The position numbers and the translations under genes were made by a program. From Akkermansiaceae bacterium (GTDB taxonomy: Bacteria; Verrucomicrobiota; Verrucomicrobiia; Verrucomicrobiales; Akkermansiaceae), in the NCBI GenBank assembly GCA_018402445.1, contig JAGYIT010000006.1, positions 248,001 through 312,000 on the forward strand: a stretch of DNA of 64,000 nucleotides, in the 5' to 3' direction. The stretch's first letter is position 1, and each line of letters opens with the position of its first letter. Of the stretch, positions 19,039 to 27,543 are shown one piece after another. Under the pieces are notes generated by a model, which saw only the letters and a list, made by a program, of their open reading frames with translations, did no database searches and was not told the DNA's origin.

Positions 19039-19932
19039 ATGAACATTCCAAAGATCCTCCTCCTGCTCAGCACCGTCATAGGCCTCATCGCCCCCGCTCA
19101 CCTTTCCGCAGCGCCTATCAAGGCGGTGGCATGGAACATCGAGTGGTTCCCCGGCGGCAGGCCGAAGGCGAATGCGCAGGAGAGAGAAAATCAGACCAAG
19201 TTGGTCAAGGAGCACCTCGCGGAGATCAAGCCGGATATTTTCCTCGCGCAGGAGATCACCGATGAAAAAGCCTTCAAAAAGGTTGTTGCCGATATGCCGG
19301 GCAAGATGGTGGTGCATGTGTGCAGCCGTTTTGTGAACCATGAATCCCGCGACCTCGCGCCGCAGCAGGTCGCGATCGCCTCGAATCTCAAGGCGGACAC
19401 CGCGTTCTTCGAGAATTTCAAGCCAAACAAGAATCTCCCGCACCTAAGCCGCGGCTTCGCCTTCGCTGCGCTTTTGCATCCCGACGGTGGTCTGATGATG
19501 ATCTATTCTGTCCATCTCAAGAGCAACCACGGCAGCGACACCCCCGAGGGCGAGCAGGGCGTGGCCGACACACGTGCTGAGAGCATCCGTCAGATCGTTT
19601 CCCACAAGGCGGATATGGAGAAACGCTACGCGGGTCGCAAGATCATGGGCTGGCTGGTCGGCGGTGATTTTAACTCGAACCACGACGGCCAGTTCCCGAA
19701 ATGCACGGCGGTTGCGGATCTGGTGAAAGCCGGCTTCAAAAACACCTGGGACGCGACCCCGAAGGAACAGCGTCTGACTTGGCAAATCCGCCCCACCGAA
19801 ACCCGCTTCAAGCCCACCACCTTCGATTACATGCTTACGATGGGTTTCAGGGATACGCAGGCGACGATGATCCCTGTCCCCCGCGAGGTTTCCGACCATC
19901 ATCCGGTGGCGCTGATGTTAGAGGCGAAGTAA
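19039..19932 (+). CDS. Secreted endonuclease/exonuclease/phosphatase-family protein
   Basis: 297 residues. The signal peptide is MNIPKILLLLSTVIGLIAPAHLSA. The mature part shows EEP-fold motifs: VAWNIEWF (metal-binding Asn), AQEITDEKAF (catalytic Glu), YSVHLKSNH, VGGDFNSNHDG (Asp-Asn pair) and the final SDHHPV. Members cleave phosphodiesters or phosphomonoesters in DNA, lipids or inositols. An exported member probably scavenges extracellular DNA or phosphate, but the substrate cannot be read from the sequence. It is divergent from the symporter gene. Confidence 0.85.
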   Translation: MNIPKILLLLSTVIGLIAPAHLSAAPIKAVAWNIEWFPGGRPKANAQERENQTKLVKEHLAEIKPDIFLAQEITDEKAFKKVVADMPGKMVVHVCSRFVNHESRDLAPQQVAIASNLKADTAFFENFKPNKNLPHLSRGFAFAALLHPDGGLMMIYSVHLKSNHGSDTPEGEQGVADTRAESIRQIVSHKADMEKRYAGRKIMGWLVGGDFNSNHDGQFPKCTAVADLVKAGFKNTWDATPKEQRLTWQIRPTETRFKPTTFDYMLTMGFRDTQATMIPVPREVSDHHPVALMLEAK

Positions 19933-19935
19933 GGC

Positions 19936-20667
19936 TCAGCCCAACGCCGCGCTCAGGAAGGAATCCACCGAATCGACGATACGGTCGTAACTTTCCTCGC
20001 CGAAAACATGCCCCGCGCCGTGGATCTCGATCAGTTCTTTCACGCCCTGCGCCGTATCGAACGCATCCCGGCTATCCTTGACCGGAACCACATCGTCCGC
20101 CGAGCCATGGATCAGGAGCCATGGCTGCTTCACGCTCGATGCCGCCTCCAGGGTGTTGCCGATCGTTTTCAGATCCTCCACATAAGCCTCGGAAAGCGGG
20201 CAATCCTCATCGTCCCACATGCAGCCTTTCCCCGGCTCCACATCGCCGAACTCGCGCTCCACGAAATCCGCTGCATGCGTCATGCCAGCCAGCGAAACGA
20301 GCGCCTGGATGTCCATCCTCCGCGAAGCCGTGAGCACACCGACCGCCGCGCCCATGCTGTGCCCGATGTAGGCGATCCGCTTTTCCTGGGGCACGGTTTT
20401 TAGCACCGCGCTAAGATCACCGATCTCTTTGGTGATTGTGGACTCCCCGAATTCTCCTTCGGAATCGCCGTTGCCGGAAAAGGAAATCCGCAGGCACGAC
20501 CATCCCTTTGCCGCCAATCCCTCCGCCACCGCGACCAGCAGCGGCCTGTCCTTATTTCCCGTGACCCCGTGGCCGAGAACGACGAGCGCGTCGAGTTTCA
20601 TGCCGCCGTGGAAGGCGACGTCGAGCCGCTCGCCCTGCAGGTTCTGGATTTGACTGGTGCTTTGCAT
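19936..20667 (-). CDS. Alpha/beta-hydrolase
   Basis: 243-residue cytoplasmic alpha/beta hydrolase. Nucleophile elbow GHSMG near residue 103, oxyanion-side GHGVTGNKD near residue 33, acid Asp in SADDVVPV near residue 192, and catalytic His in GAGHVFGEE near residue 221. It resembles small acyl or feruloyl esterase-like hydrolases; the substrate is unknown. Six bases separate it from the upstream dehydrogenase gene, so they form an operon. Confidence 0.82.
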   Translation of the reverse strand: MQSTSQIQNLQGERLDVAFHGGMKLDALVVLGHGVTGNKDRPLLVAVAEGLAAKGWSCLRISFSGNGDSEGEFGESTITKEIGDLSAVLKTVPQEKRIAYIGHSMGAAVGVLTASRRMDIQALVSLAGMTHAADFVEREFGDVEPGKGCMWDDEDCPLSEAYVEDLKTIGNTLEAASSVKQPWLLIHGSADDVVPVKDSRDAFDTAQGVKELIEIHGAGHVFGEESYDRIVDSVDSFLSAALG

Positions 20668-20673
20668 AGGGCT

Positions 20674-21609
20674 TCAGAAGTTGCTCCCCGCGCGTCCGGG
20701 GAAAGTGAGTTCCGCGACGGCGGATTTATCGAGTTCACCGAGTTCCAGCTCGATGAGTTTCCGGTATTGCGCCTCCGTGGCGTGGGAGAGTGGCGCATGT
20801 ACGCCCGCTGCCTTCGCCATGGCATTCGCGATCCCGCTGTCCTTCGCGGCATGGGAGGCGGAGAAAAAGCAATCATGCTCGCGGGTGACCATGTCCCCGC
20901 CGTCCGTTACCAGCACCCGGGAGTTCGCGCCGGTCTGGGAAAAAATCTCCATGAGCAGATCGAGATCGAGACCGAGCGCTTTCCCGAGGCCGAGCCCCTC
21001 AGCGAGACCCGCGGTATTGATGTTCATCACCATGTTCACCAGCGCCTTGATCTTCGCCGCGTTCCCCACCGGGCCGACGAACCTCAGTGCAGAGGAAATG
21101 TCTTTCAGTAGCGCCTCGTTCGCGGCGTAGGTCGCCTCATCGCCGCCGACCATCAGGTAAAGCGTGCCGTTGCGCGCCTGCGGGATCGAGGAAGCCATGC
21201 TCGCCGCCAAGGTTTCCGCACCGGCCTTCTCCGCCGCTTCCGCCGCCTTTTCATGTGATTCCGGACTCACCGTGGCGCAGTTGATAAAGGTTTTCCCGTC
21301 GGCGTTTTCCAACAACGAATGCGCTCCCGTAAAAATCGAATCCATCGCCGCATCATCCGTCACCACCGTAAAAACCACATCCGACAGCGCGGAAACCTCG
21401 GACAAGGATGCGGTGGCCTTCGCGCCCAGTTCGCCCGCCACAGAAACCGCCACGGGATGATGCGAATCATACACCGCCGCGATCTCATATCCCAAATCCG
21501 CGAGACGCCGCGCGATGTTCGCTCCCATCCGTCCCACGCCGACGATTCCTATCTTAGGTTTTTCATTTCCGCCGCCATTCTCCCCGATGAGCGATTCTCG
21601 GCAACCCAA
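20674..21609 (-). CDS. NAD(P)-dependent 3-hydroxyisobutyrate-dehydrogenase-like enzyme
   Basis: 311 residues. Rossmann motif GIVGVGRMGANIARRLA near residue 20. The substrate-binding loop is AETLAASMASSIPQARNGTL, near residue 135, where family members usually have a DAPVSGG-type loop. GNAAKIKALVNMVMN near 182 supplies the catalytic Lys (GxxxKxxxN). It belongs to the beta-hydroxyacid dehydrogenase group; actual substrate unknown, and the altered loop argues against strict HIBADH activity. The first 18 residues are poorly conserved, and a start closer to KPKIGIVG is possible. First gene of a two-gene operon with the hydrolase. Confidence 0.85.
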   Translation of the reverse strand: MGCRESLIGENGGGNEKPKIGIVGVGRMGANIARRLADLGYEIAAVYDSHHPVAVSVAGELGAKATASLSEVSALSDVVFTVVTDDAAMDSIFTGAHSLLENADGKTFINCATVSPESHEKAAEAAEKAGAETLAASMASSIPQARNGTLYLMVGGDEATYAANEALLKDISSALRFVGPVGNAAKIKALVNMVMNINTAGLAEGLGLGKALGLDLDLLMEIFSQTGANSRVLVTDGGDMVTREHDCFFSASHAAKDSGIANAMAKAAGVHAPLSHATEAQYRKLIELELGELDKSAVAELTFPGRAGSNF

Positions 21610-21623
21610 AATCCTCTTCCTTG

Positions 21624-21651
21624 AGGTTTAAGGTTTAAAATTTAAGGTTTC
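21624..21651. repeat. Heptamer repeat upstream of the second uvrA
   Basis: GAGGTTT, AAGGTTT, AAAATTT, AAGGTTT: four 7-base units ending six bases before the uvrA start codon, where the ribosome-binding site should be. No Shine-Dalgarno motif other than the AAGG units is visible. Confidence 0.8.
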
Positions 21652-21657
21652 CACCAC

Positions 21658-24042
21658 ATGGATCACATCCTCATCCGCGGCGCGCGCCAGCATCACCTGA
21701 AAAACCTCACGGTCGCCATCCCGAAGGGCAAACTCACGGTGATCACCGGGCCGTCGGGTTCGGGGAAATCCTCGCTCGCGTTCGATACGCTCTACGCCGA
21801 GGGCCAGCGTCGCTACGTGGAGTCGCTTTCCGTGTATGCCCGGCAGTTCCTCGCGCAGTTGGAAAAGCCGGATGTCGATTCCATCGAGGGACTCAACCCG
21901 GCCATCGCCATCGAGCAGCGCGTCGGCGGTCTTTCCCCGCGATCCACCGTCGCCTCTGCCACGGAAATTTACGATTATCTCCGCATCCTCTGGGCCGCCG
22001 CCGGCGTCCCGCACGATTCCGAAACGGGCAAAGCCATGACCCGCATGGGGCCTTCGGAAATCATCGCCGAACTCTCCAGCCAACCCGAAGGCTCCAAGCT
22101 CATCATCCTCGCCGCCGTCCCCGAGGAGGAAACCGCGGAGCCCGAACGCCTGCTCGGCGATCTCCAGCGGCAGGGCTTCATCCGCATCCGCCTCAACGGC
22201 GAGATCCGGGAAATCGAAGGGATCGTTTTCGAGGAAAATTCCACCAACAAAATCGAGATCGTCATCGACCGCCTCGTCATCCGTGAGGGCATCGAAGCCC
22301 GCCTCGCCGATTCCATCGAGCTCGCCCTCCGGCTCTGCGGAGCCGAAGCCCGCGTCCTCCTTATGCCGCCGGGAGAAAGCGATTACCGCGAACTCACCTT
22401 CCAAACCTCCTATCGCAACCCGCGCACCGGCGAGATTTTCGGCGATCTCTCACCCCGCCACTTTTCCTTCAACACCCTCGAAGGTGCCTGCCCCGCCTGC
22501 GAAGGCATCGGCTGCAAGGCCTGCGACAACCTCCGCCTAAAAAAGGAGATCCAGCACGTAAAAGTGGGGGCGATCTTCGGTCGCCCTCCTTTAGGTATCA
22601 TGGAATTCTGCCAACAAGGCATCAGCGAAGCGAAAGCATGGATCTCAGGATTAAAACAATCCCCCGCCCCCCTCGGCGATCTCGCCGCCGAAGTAGAAAA
22701 ACGCCTCAATTTCCTCCAAGACGTCGGCCTCGATTACCTCACGCTCGACCGCTCCTCCGGCACCCTCTCCGGCGGCGAAGTCCAGCGCATCAAGCTCGCC
22801 ACCCAGCTCGGAGCCGGCCTGAGCGGAGTGATCTACGTCCTCGATGAGCCGTCCATCGGCCTCCATTCCTCCGACACCGCCCGCCTCATCGCCGCGATGA
22901 CCCGACTCCGCGATCTCGGAAATACGGTGGTCGTAGTAGAACACGACGAGGACATCATCCGCGCCGCCGACCACCTCATCGACATGGGCCCCGGAGCAGG
23001 CCTCCAAGGCGGCGAAATCCTCGCGCAGGGAAAACCTTCGGAAATCCATTCCCCCACCGGCCAATGGCTGCGCGGAGAAATTTGTCGCTTTGCTCCTCAA
23101 AAATTCAAAATTCAAAATTCAAAATTCAAAATCATTATTCACGGCGCCCGCGAGCATAACCTCCAGAACCTCACTGTGGAAATCCCCCTCGGTCAGGTCG
23201 TCGTTGTTTCCGGTCCATCCGGCTCCGGCAAATCCACCCTGATCAACGGCATCCTCGCCAAAGCTCTTGCCCGCCATTTTCACAACTCCAACGCCGCACC
23301 TGGCGAACACGACGCCATCACCGGCATGGAGCACATTGAGAAATTCGTGCTCTGCGACCAATCCTCCATCGGCCGTTCCCCGCGCTCGAACCCCGCCACC
23401 TTCATCGGAGCGTTCGAGCTGATCCGCGACCTCTTCGCCAAGCTCCCGCTCGCCAAGCAGCGCGGCTACACGAAAGCCCGTTTCTCCTTCAACGCGAAGG
23501 GCGGCCGCTGCGAGCGCTGCCAGGGCAACGGCAAGCTCAAGATCGAGATGCATTTCCTGCCCGATGCATGGACGGAATGTCCCGCCTGCCTCGGCAAACG
23601 CTTCAACCGCGAAACCCTGGAAATCACCTACAAGGGGAAATCCATCGCCCAGATCCTCGAAATGCCTGTCGCGGAAGCGAAAGCCCATTTCCGCCCCATC
23701 CCCAAACTCTACCGCCTCCTTCACACCATGGACGAGCTCGGCCTCGGCTACCTCTCCCTCGGCCAGGCCGGCAACACCCTCTCCGGCGGCGAAGCCCAGC
23801 GCCTCAAGCTCGCCCTCGAGATCTCGAAACCGGCATCCCCCCACACCCTCTACCTCTTTGACGAACCCACCACCGGCCTCCACTTCGGCGATGTCGAAAA
23901 ACTCCTCAAAGCCATTTTCCGCCTCCGCGACGCCGGCCACTCCATCCTCATCATCGAGCACCACCCGGACGTCATCGCCACCGCCGACCACCTCATCCAG
24001 CTCGGCCCCGGAGGCGGGAAAAATGGGGGCAGGAGCGTGTAA
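21658..24042 (+). CDS. uvrA: Short UvrA-like excinuclease ATPase with truncated C-terminus
   Basis: 794 residues against about 940 for a standard UvrA. Two ABC modules: GPSGSGKSSLAFDTLYAEGQ near residue 35 and [14 protein letters not shown] near 520; LSGGEVQRIKLA and LSGGEAQRLKLA signatures; DEPSIGLH and DEPTTGLHFGD. The C-terminal zinc module CERCQGNGKLKIEM with CPACLGKRF is complete. The first-module zinc region is reduced, and a hairpin repeat is read in frame at 22564-22600 (VKVGAIFGRPP). A heptamer repeat forms the inter-module linker (23101). The ending GPGGGKNGGRSV stops where the family continues for about 25 residues. A MITE lies 45 bases further on, suggesting loss of the tail. A damage-related role is plausible; activity is uncertain. 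Confidence 0.85.
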   Translation: MDHILIRGARQHHLKNLTVAIPKGKLTVITGPSGSGKSSLAFDTLYAEGQRRYVESLSVYARQFLAQLEKPDVDSIEGLNPAIAIEQRVGGLSPRSTVASATEIYDYLRILWAAAGVPHDSETGKAMTRMGPSEIIAELSSQPEGSKLIILAAVPEEETAEPERLLGDLQRQGFIRIRLNGEIREIEGIVFEENSTNKIEIVIDRLVIREGIEARLADSIELALRLCGAEARVLLMPPGESDYRELTFQTSYRNPRTGEIFGDLSPRHFSFNTLEGACPACEGIGCKACDNLRLKKEIQHVKVGAIFGRPPLGIMEFCQQGISEAKAWISGLKQSPAPLGDLAAEVEKRLNFLQDVGLDYLTLDRSSGTLSGGEVQRIKLATQLGAGLSGVIYVLDEPSIGLHSSDTARLIAAMTRLRDLGNTVVVVEHDEDIIRAADHLIDMGPGAGLQGGEILAQGKPSEIHSPTGQWLRGEICRFAPQKFKIQNSKFKIIIHGAREHNLQNLTVEIPLGQVVVVSGPSGSGKSTLINGILAKALARHFHNSNAAPGEHDAITGMEHIEKFVLCDQSSIGRSPRSNPATFIGAFELIRDLFAKLPLAKQRGYTKARFSFNAKGGRCERCQGNGKLKIEMHFLPDAWTECPACLGKRFNRETLEITYKGKSIAQILEMPVAEAKAHFRPIPKLYRLLHTMDELGLGYLSLGQAGNTLSGGEAQRLKLALEISKPASPHTLYLFDEPTTGLHFGDVEKLLKAIFRLRDAGHSILIIEHHPDVIATADHLIQLGPGGGKNGGRSV
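22569..22585 (+). repeat. Short hairpin repeat B2 in the second uvrA
   Basis: GGCGATC-ttc-GGTCGCC preceded by GTGGG, in frame. Same core as at 6429 in the other uvrA and, inverted, at 8803. Confidence 0.75.
23101..23132 (+). repeat. Heptamer repeat (AAATTCA)n inside the second uvrA
   Basis: Four and a half AAATTCA units, translated as a Lys/Phe/Gln/Asn/Ser linker between the two ATPase modules. It is conspicuously AT-rich within a GC-rich gene. Confidence 0.85.
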
Positions 24043-24087
24043 GAAGCCAGTGGATGATGATCGCACCGCGGGATTCATCCCATACGG

Positions 24088-24257
24088 GTGGGCTGATCCG
24101 GCTCGGTCGGCCCTGATCAAAAACGCAGGAGCCGTAATCACGGAATGGTAGTGAAACCGCAGTGAGGCGGGCTTTTTATTCCGGGAATTCACTCCCGCCA
24201 GGGTGAGCGGGGCGTTCAATTTTGGAAATGGGCCGACCGAGCCGGATCAGCCCTACC
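24088..24257. mobile_element. MITE family X, copy X1 (about 170 bp)
   Basis: Inverted ends begin GGTRGGCTGATCCGG and CTCGGTCGGCCC, about 27 bp long. The interior shares GATCAAAAACG, TAGTGAAACC and TCACTCCCGCCAG with the copy at 46143-46313, which lies in the opposite orientation. It encodes nothing. It sits 45 bases after the early stop of the second uvrA. Confidence 0.85.
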
Positions 24258-24350
24258 TGATAAAATTCACACCCATTTCCACCTGATCGCAGACGCCTGA
24301 TTTTCCCCTCTCGCGCCCGGCACCCTTCCTGCTAGGCTCCGCCCAGCCCG

Positions 24351-25403
24351 ATGCGACCCTCACCCACCGCCGATCTCTCCGCCTTCCTGATCACCCTGCG
24401 CCACCTGATCCGTGAGCCTTCCGTGGTCGGTGCGGAGGATTCGTTTTTCCGCGTGCTGCGGAGGGAACTGGAGGAGCTCGATATCTCCGTGGAGCGCCAC
24501 AGCGGCGTCCTCGTCGCGCGCGGCAGCGAGCCGGAAAGCGTGATCCTTTCCGCCCACATCGACCGCCACGGACTCGTCTGCACCGGCCCGAACGAGTTCC
24601 AATACGCTGCTTTCGTCGCCGCGAACCGGGGCGAACTCACCGGCGATTCCGTTTCCGAGCAGATGGTCGCGACCATCGCCGACCGCTTCACCGGCCAGCG
24701 TGTGCAAGCGCACCTCCCCTACACCGGCACCTACATCGGCCAGGGGACGATTTCCTCCGGCTACCTCTGCCCGCAGCGGATCAACCTGATCTTCGAAGTC
24801 GCAGGCCTCGATTACCTGGAGCCGGGCACGCCCGTCGCCTTCCTGGATCGGCTTACGCTGACCGATAGTCACATCTCCGCGCAGCTCGACAACGTCCTCA
24901 GTGTCGCCCTCATCATCTACCTCTACCACATCGGCTTCAAGGGCACCGCGCTGTTCACCGCGCAGGAAGAGGCGGGACGGAGCTGGCGATACGCGCAGGC
25001 ATGGTTCCAGCGCGAGGCGATCTCGACGAACCGCCTGCTGGTGCTCGACACCAGCCCCTACCCCACCCGCGAGGCCGCCGCCGCGCAGGATCTGGTGCTG
25101 AGGAGAAAGGACGCGAGCGCCGTCTTTGATCCCCGTTTCACCTCGGAAATCGAAAACCGCTGCGACGCCCTTGGAATCTCCCACACCTTCAAGGACGAGT
25201 GGATCGAGCGGCAGAACCTGCTCAAGGAAAAGCCCTCCTCCCTAGGCAGGACAGAGCTGGGACGGCTCGTTGCGGCGAGCGGCGGGCAGATCAACGGCAC
25301 CACCCTCCAGATCCCCACCACCGGCTACCACACCGCCGAGGAAACCGCTTCCCTCACTTCGATCCAGGCCGCCATCGGGCTGCTCTGCACCTTCATCCGC
25401 TGA
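24351..25403 (+). CDS. M42-like metallopeptidase
   Basis: 350 residues with the co-catalytic zinc scaffold of M42/M20-type aminopeptidases: SAHIDRHG (first His/Asp) near residue 67, QLDNVLSVA (bridging Asp) near 182, TAQEEAG (catalytic Glu pair) near 205, LDTSPYP near 229 and TGYHTAEE (final His) near 334. An inserted beta domain, typical of M42, spans roughly residues 85-175. Expected to remove N-terminal residues from peptides in the cytoplasm; no signal peptide is visible. A terminator follows at 25513. ATG 24351 gives a natural N-terminus (SAFLITLRHLIREPS). Confidence 0.82.
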   Translation: MRPSPTADLSAFLITLRHLIREPSVVGAEDSFFRVLRRELEELDISVERHSGVLVARGSEPESVILSAHIDRHGLVCTGPNEFQYAAFVAANRGELTGDSVSEQMVATIADRFTGQRVQAHLPYTGTYIGQGTISSGYLCPQRINLIFEVAGLDYLEPGTPVAFLDRLTLTDSHISAQLDNVLSVALIIYLYHIGFKGTALFTAQEEAGRSWRYAQAWFQREAISTNRLLVLDTSPYPTREAAAAQDLVLRRKDASAVFDPRFTSEIENRCDALGISHTFKDEWIERQNLLKEKPSSLGRTELGRLVAASGGQINGTTLQIPTTGYHTAEETASLTSIQAAIGLLCTFIR

Positions 25404-25512
25404 AGGTTGTCGGGATTTCCGGCAAAATCCTGAGATATTTTCCACTTTCGGAGATAATTTTCGAAACCCGCAACGCTCCTACTTTGCAGATTTGTTTGTA
25501 TCGTGTTTCGGC

Positions 25513-25545
25513 AAAGCCGTCGTCCGCAAGGGCGGCGGCTTTTTC
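25513..25545 (+). terminator. Intrinsic terminator candidate after the M42-like peptidase
   Basis: AAGCCGTCGTCC-GCAA-GGGCGGCGGCTT with a GCAA loop, two mismatches, then TTTTCG. Confidence 0.65.
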
Positions 25546-25584
25546 GTGTTCGCCAAGTCCGCCGGCAGCCTCCAAAGTTGCGCC

Positions 25585-26025
25585 ATGTTCAGCGCCAAGC
25601 AACTTTCCGAAGACCAGGTCACGGCCATCATAACCTGGGCCGCCGAAGGGGCGCAGCTTCCCGACATCCAGCTCCGCATGAAGGAGGATTTCGGCCTTTC
25701 CCTCACCTACATGGACACCCGCTTGCTGGTGCTCGATCTCGGCATTGAACTCGCGGAGGCGAAAAAGGACGAGCCTGTTGCCGAGGTGAAACCCGCGCCC
25801 GTGCCCACCGGATTTGTTTCCGTGACGATGGACGAGATCGCCATTCCCGGCGCCATCGTCAGCGGAAAAGTGGTTTTCTCCGATGGCGAAGCGGGCATCT
25901 GGATGCTCGACCAGACCGGCCGCCCCAGCCTCGATCCAGATACGCCCGGCTACTCTCCAAGCCGCGAGGATCTGATGGAGTTCCAGAAACAGCTCCGCGC
26001 CCTGATCGAAAGCACCGGGCTCTGA
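25585..26025 (+). CDS. Hypothetical protein
   Basis: 146 residues, no signal peptide. The N-terminal 55 residues (LSEDQVTAIITWAAEGAQLPDIQLRMKED) look like a small helix-turn-helix-like helical bundle. An Ala/Pro/Glu linker follows, then a C-terminal beta-rich part with VTMDEIAIPGAIVSGKVVF and a tail matching LDPDTPGYSPS. I do not recognise the family. The start is set at MFSAKQLS because the frame upstream runs through the terminator region. It converges on the sigma-factor gene with a shared bidirectional terminator between them. Confidence 0.65.
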   Translation: MFSAKQLSEDQVTAIITWAAEGAQLPDIQLRMKEDFGLSLTYMDTRLLVLDLGIELAEAKKDEPVAEVKPAPVPTGFVSVTMDEIAIPGAIVSGKVVFSDGEAGIWMLDQTGRPSLDPDTPGYSPSREDLMEFQKQLRALIESTGL

Positions 26026-26033
26026 TGCCCGGG

Positions 26034-26073
26034 CACGAAAAAGCCGCGGAGAATGTTCCCCGCGGCTTTCGTG
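26034..26073. terminator. Bidirectional terminator
   Basis: CACGAAAAAGCCGCGG, loop, CCGCGGCTTTCGTG: a long palindrome with A-tract and T-tract on its two sides, between the convergent hypothetical gene and the sigma-factor gene. Confidence 0.85.
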
Positions 26074-26086
26074 AAATGCTTCCCTA

Positions 26087-26938
26087 TCAAGCCATTCCGG
26101 TGACCGGCTTCGGCATCGGCTTTTCCTTTTTGCGCAGGGCACGGCGCATCTTGGTCAGCGCCGAGTTCTGAAGCTGGCGAATCCGCTCGCGGGTCACGCC
26201 GAACTCACGGCCGACTTCCTCAAGGGTGAGCGGCTTTTTGCCATTGAGTCCGAAGCGCTCGTCGATAATCCGGCGCTCGCGCTCGTCGAGGACGGCGAGC
26301 AGGCCGTCGATTTCGCCGTGGAGGTTTTTGTCGGCGAGCATGTCGAGCGGATTCTCCGCGCGCTCGTCGCTGATGATCTCCCCGTATTCCGTGGCTTCGC
26401 CGTCGTTGATCGGCGCGTCGAGCGAAGTGGGGCGCTGCGAGGCCTGCTTGAGCATCGCGAGCTTGCGGCGGGGGAGTCCCACCTCCTCCGCGAGTTCCTC
26501 ATCCGTGGGTTCGCGGCCGAGAGCTTCGGCAAGCATCCCGGAAATCCGCCGCATCTTCGCGATCTTATCCACCATGTGGACGGGAAGGCGAATCGTTTTT
26601 GATTGGTTCGCGAGGGCGCGCTTGATGGATTGCTTGATCCACCAGGCCGCGTAAGTCGAGAGCTTGCCGCCCTTTTCGGGATCGAAGCGCTCCACCGCCT
26701 TCATCAGGCCGATGTTGCCCTCGGAAATGAGGTCGGTGACGGGCAGGCCGTAGTTCGAGTAATCCTGAGCGATCTTCACCACTAGGCGAAGGTTTGCGCG
26801 GATCATGTGGGCGCGGGCTTCGTCGTCGCCGTTCTTGATGCGCTCGGCGAGGTCGATTTCCTCCTGGATGGTGAGAAGAGGTGTTCTGGAAATTTCCCGG
26901 AGGTAAAGCTTGAGGCTGGAATCTGATTCGTAGGACAT
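26087..26938 (-). CDS. RpoD-family RNA polymerase sigma factor (group 2 size)
   Basis: 283 residues. Region 1.2 SLKLYLREISRTPLLT, region 2 with NLRLVVKIAQDYSNYGLPVTDLISEGN and FSTYA-type KLSTYAAWWIKQSIKRAL, region 3, and region 4 with the helix-turn-helix LTLEEVGREFGVTRERIRQLQ. It lacks region 1.1 and the non-conserved insert of primary sigma factors, so it may be an alternative group 2 factor resembling cyanobacterial and RpoS types, recognising promoters close to the housekeeping class. The C-terminus is a basic KKEKPMPKPV tail. Confidence 0.88.
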   Translation of the reverse strand: MSYESDSSLKLYLREISRTPLLTIQEEIDLAERIKNGDDEARAHMIRANLRLVVKIAQDYSNYGLPVTDLISEGNIGLMKAVERFDPEKGGKLSTYAAWWIKQSIKRALANQSKTIRLPVHMVDKIAKMRRISGMLAEALGREPTDEELAEEVGLPRRKLAMLKQASQRPTSLDAPINDGEATEYGEIISDERAENPLDMLADKNLHGEIDGLLAVLDERERRIIDERFGLNGKKPLTLEEVGREFGVTRERIRQLQNSALTKMRRALRKKEKPMPKPVTGMA

Positions 26939-27009
26939 GATATTGGTTTCCGTGGTTGGGTGACTGGATAATTAAACGTCACTGGTGGGGGATTTATTCC
27001 ATTATTTCA

Positions 27010-27031
27010 AAAATTAGGGCATTTTTGCCCT
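27010..27031 (-). terminator. Terminator candidate for the small membrane protein gene
   Basis: On the minus strand AGGGCA-aaaa-TGCCCT is followed by AATTTTTG, downstream of the gene ending at 27104. Confidence 0.55.
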
Positions 27032-27103
27032 GCGAAAGACATAGGGTGTTGCCCTACGTCCGCCCGTTCCGCCGCGCCTACATGATGGCGGTTTTCGGGA
27101 AAA

Positions 27104-27430
27104 TCAGATCACGCCGCGCTCGCGGAGCTCCATGTCCACCTCGTCCTCTTGGAACGACGTTCCAAGGCCGATGTCGCGGATTTTCTGGATCTTCCGGCGC
27201 ACGCCAAACTTGCTGCGCGGCCCCGTGATGAGAGCGGCCACGCCGTCCACCGCAAAGGGTAACAAGGCCGCAAAACCGAGAATTCCCAGCCCAAAGCCCA
27301 ATCCGCGCCGCGCACCGGAATGCATGAGATTTCCCACCAATAATCCCGCCGCCGCCCCGAGAATCACCGGTGCCGCAAGGGCGCTGCTTTCCACCCAAGC
27401 CGGGGTCGTGTCTGTATGCGTATCTGACAT
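27104..27430 (-). CDS. Small membrane protein
   Basis: 108 residues starting MSDTHTDTTPAWVE, with two hydrophobic helices (about residues 18-40 and 47-70, glycine and alanine-rich). A charged C-terminal tail (RRKIQKIRDIGLGTSF) ends in acidic DEVDMELRERG. No family recognised. The start at 27430 is preferred over an ATG two codons upstream. It is divergent from the guanylyltransferase gene. Confidence 0.6.
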   Translation of the reverse strand: MSDTHTDTTPAWVESSALAAPVILGAAAGLLVGNLMHSGARRGLGFGLGILGFAALLPFAVDGVAALITGPRSKFGVRRKIQKIRDIGLGTSFQEDEVDMELRERGVI

Positions 27431-27543
27431 GAGCAAACTTTACCTGAATGCCCGCCGCTCGACAACCACCGAAACGTTTCTGCCGGAAATCTCGGGCTTT
27501 TCCCGCTTCCCGAAGCGCTCCGATCCGCTAGTCTCCCGCGCAG

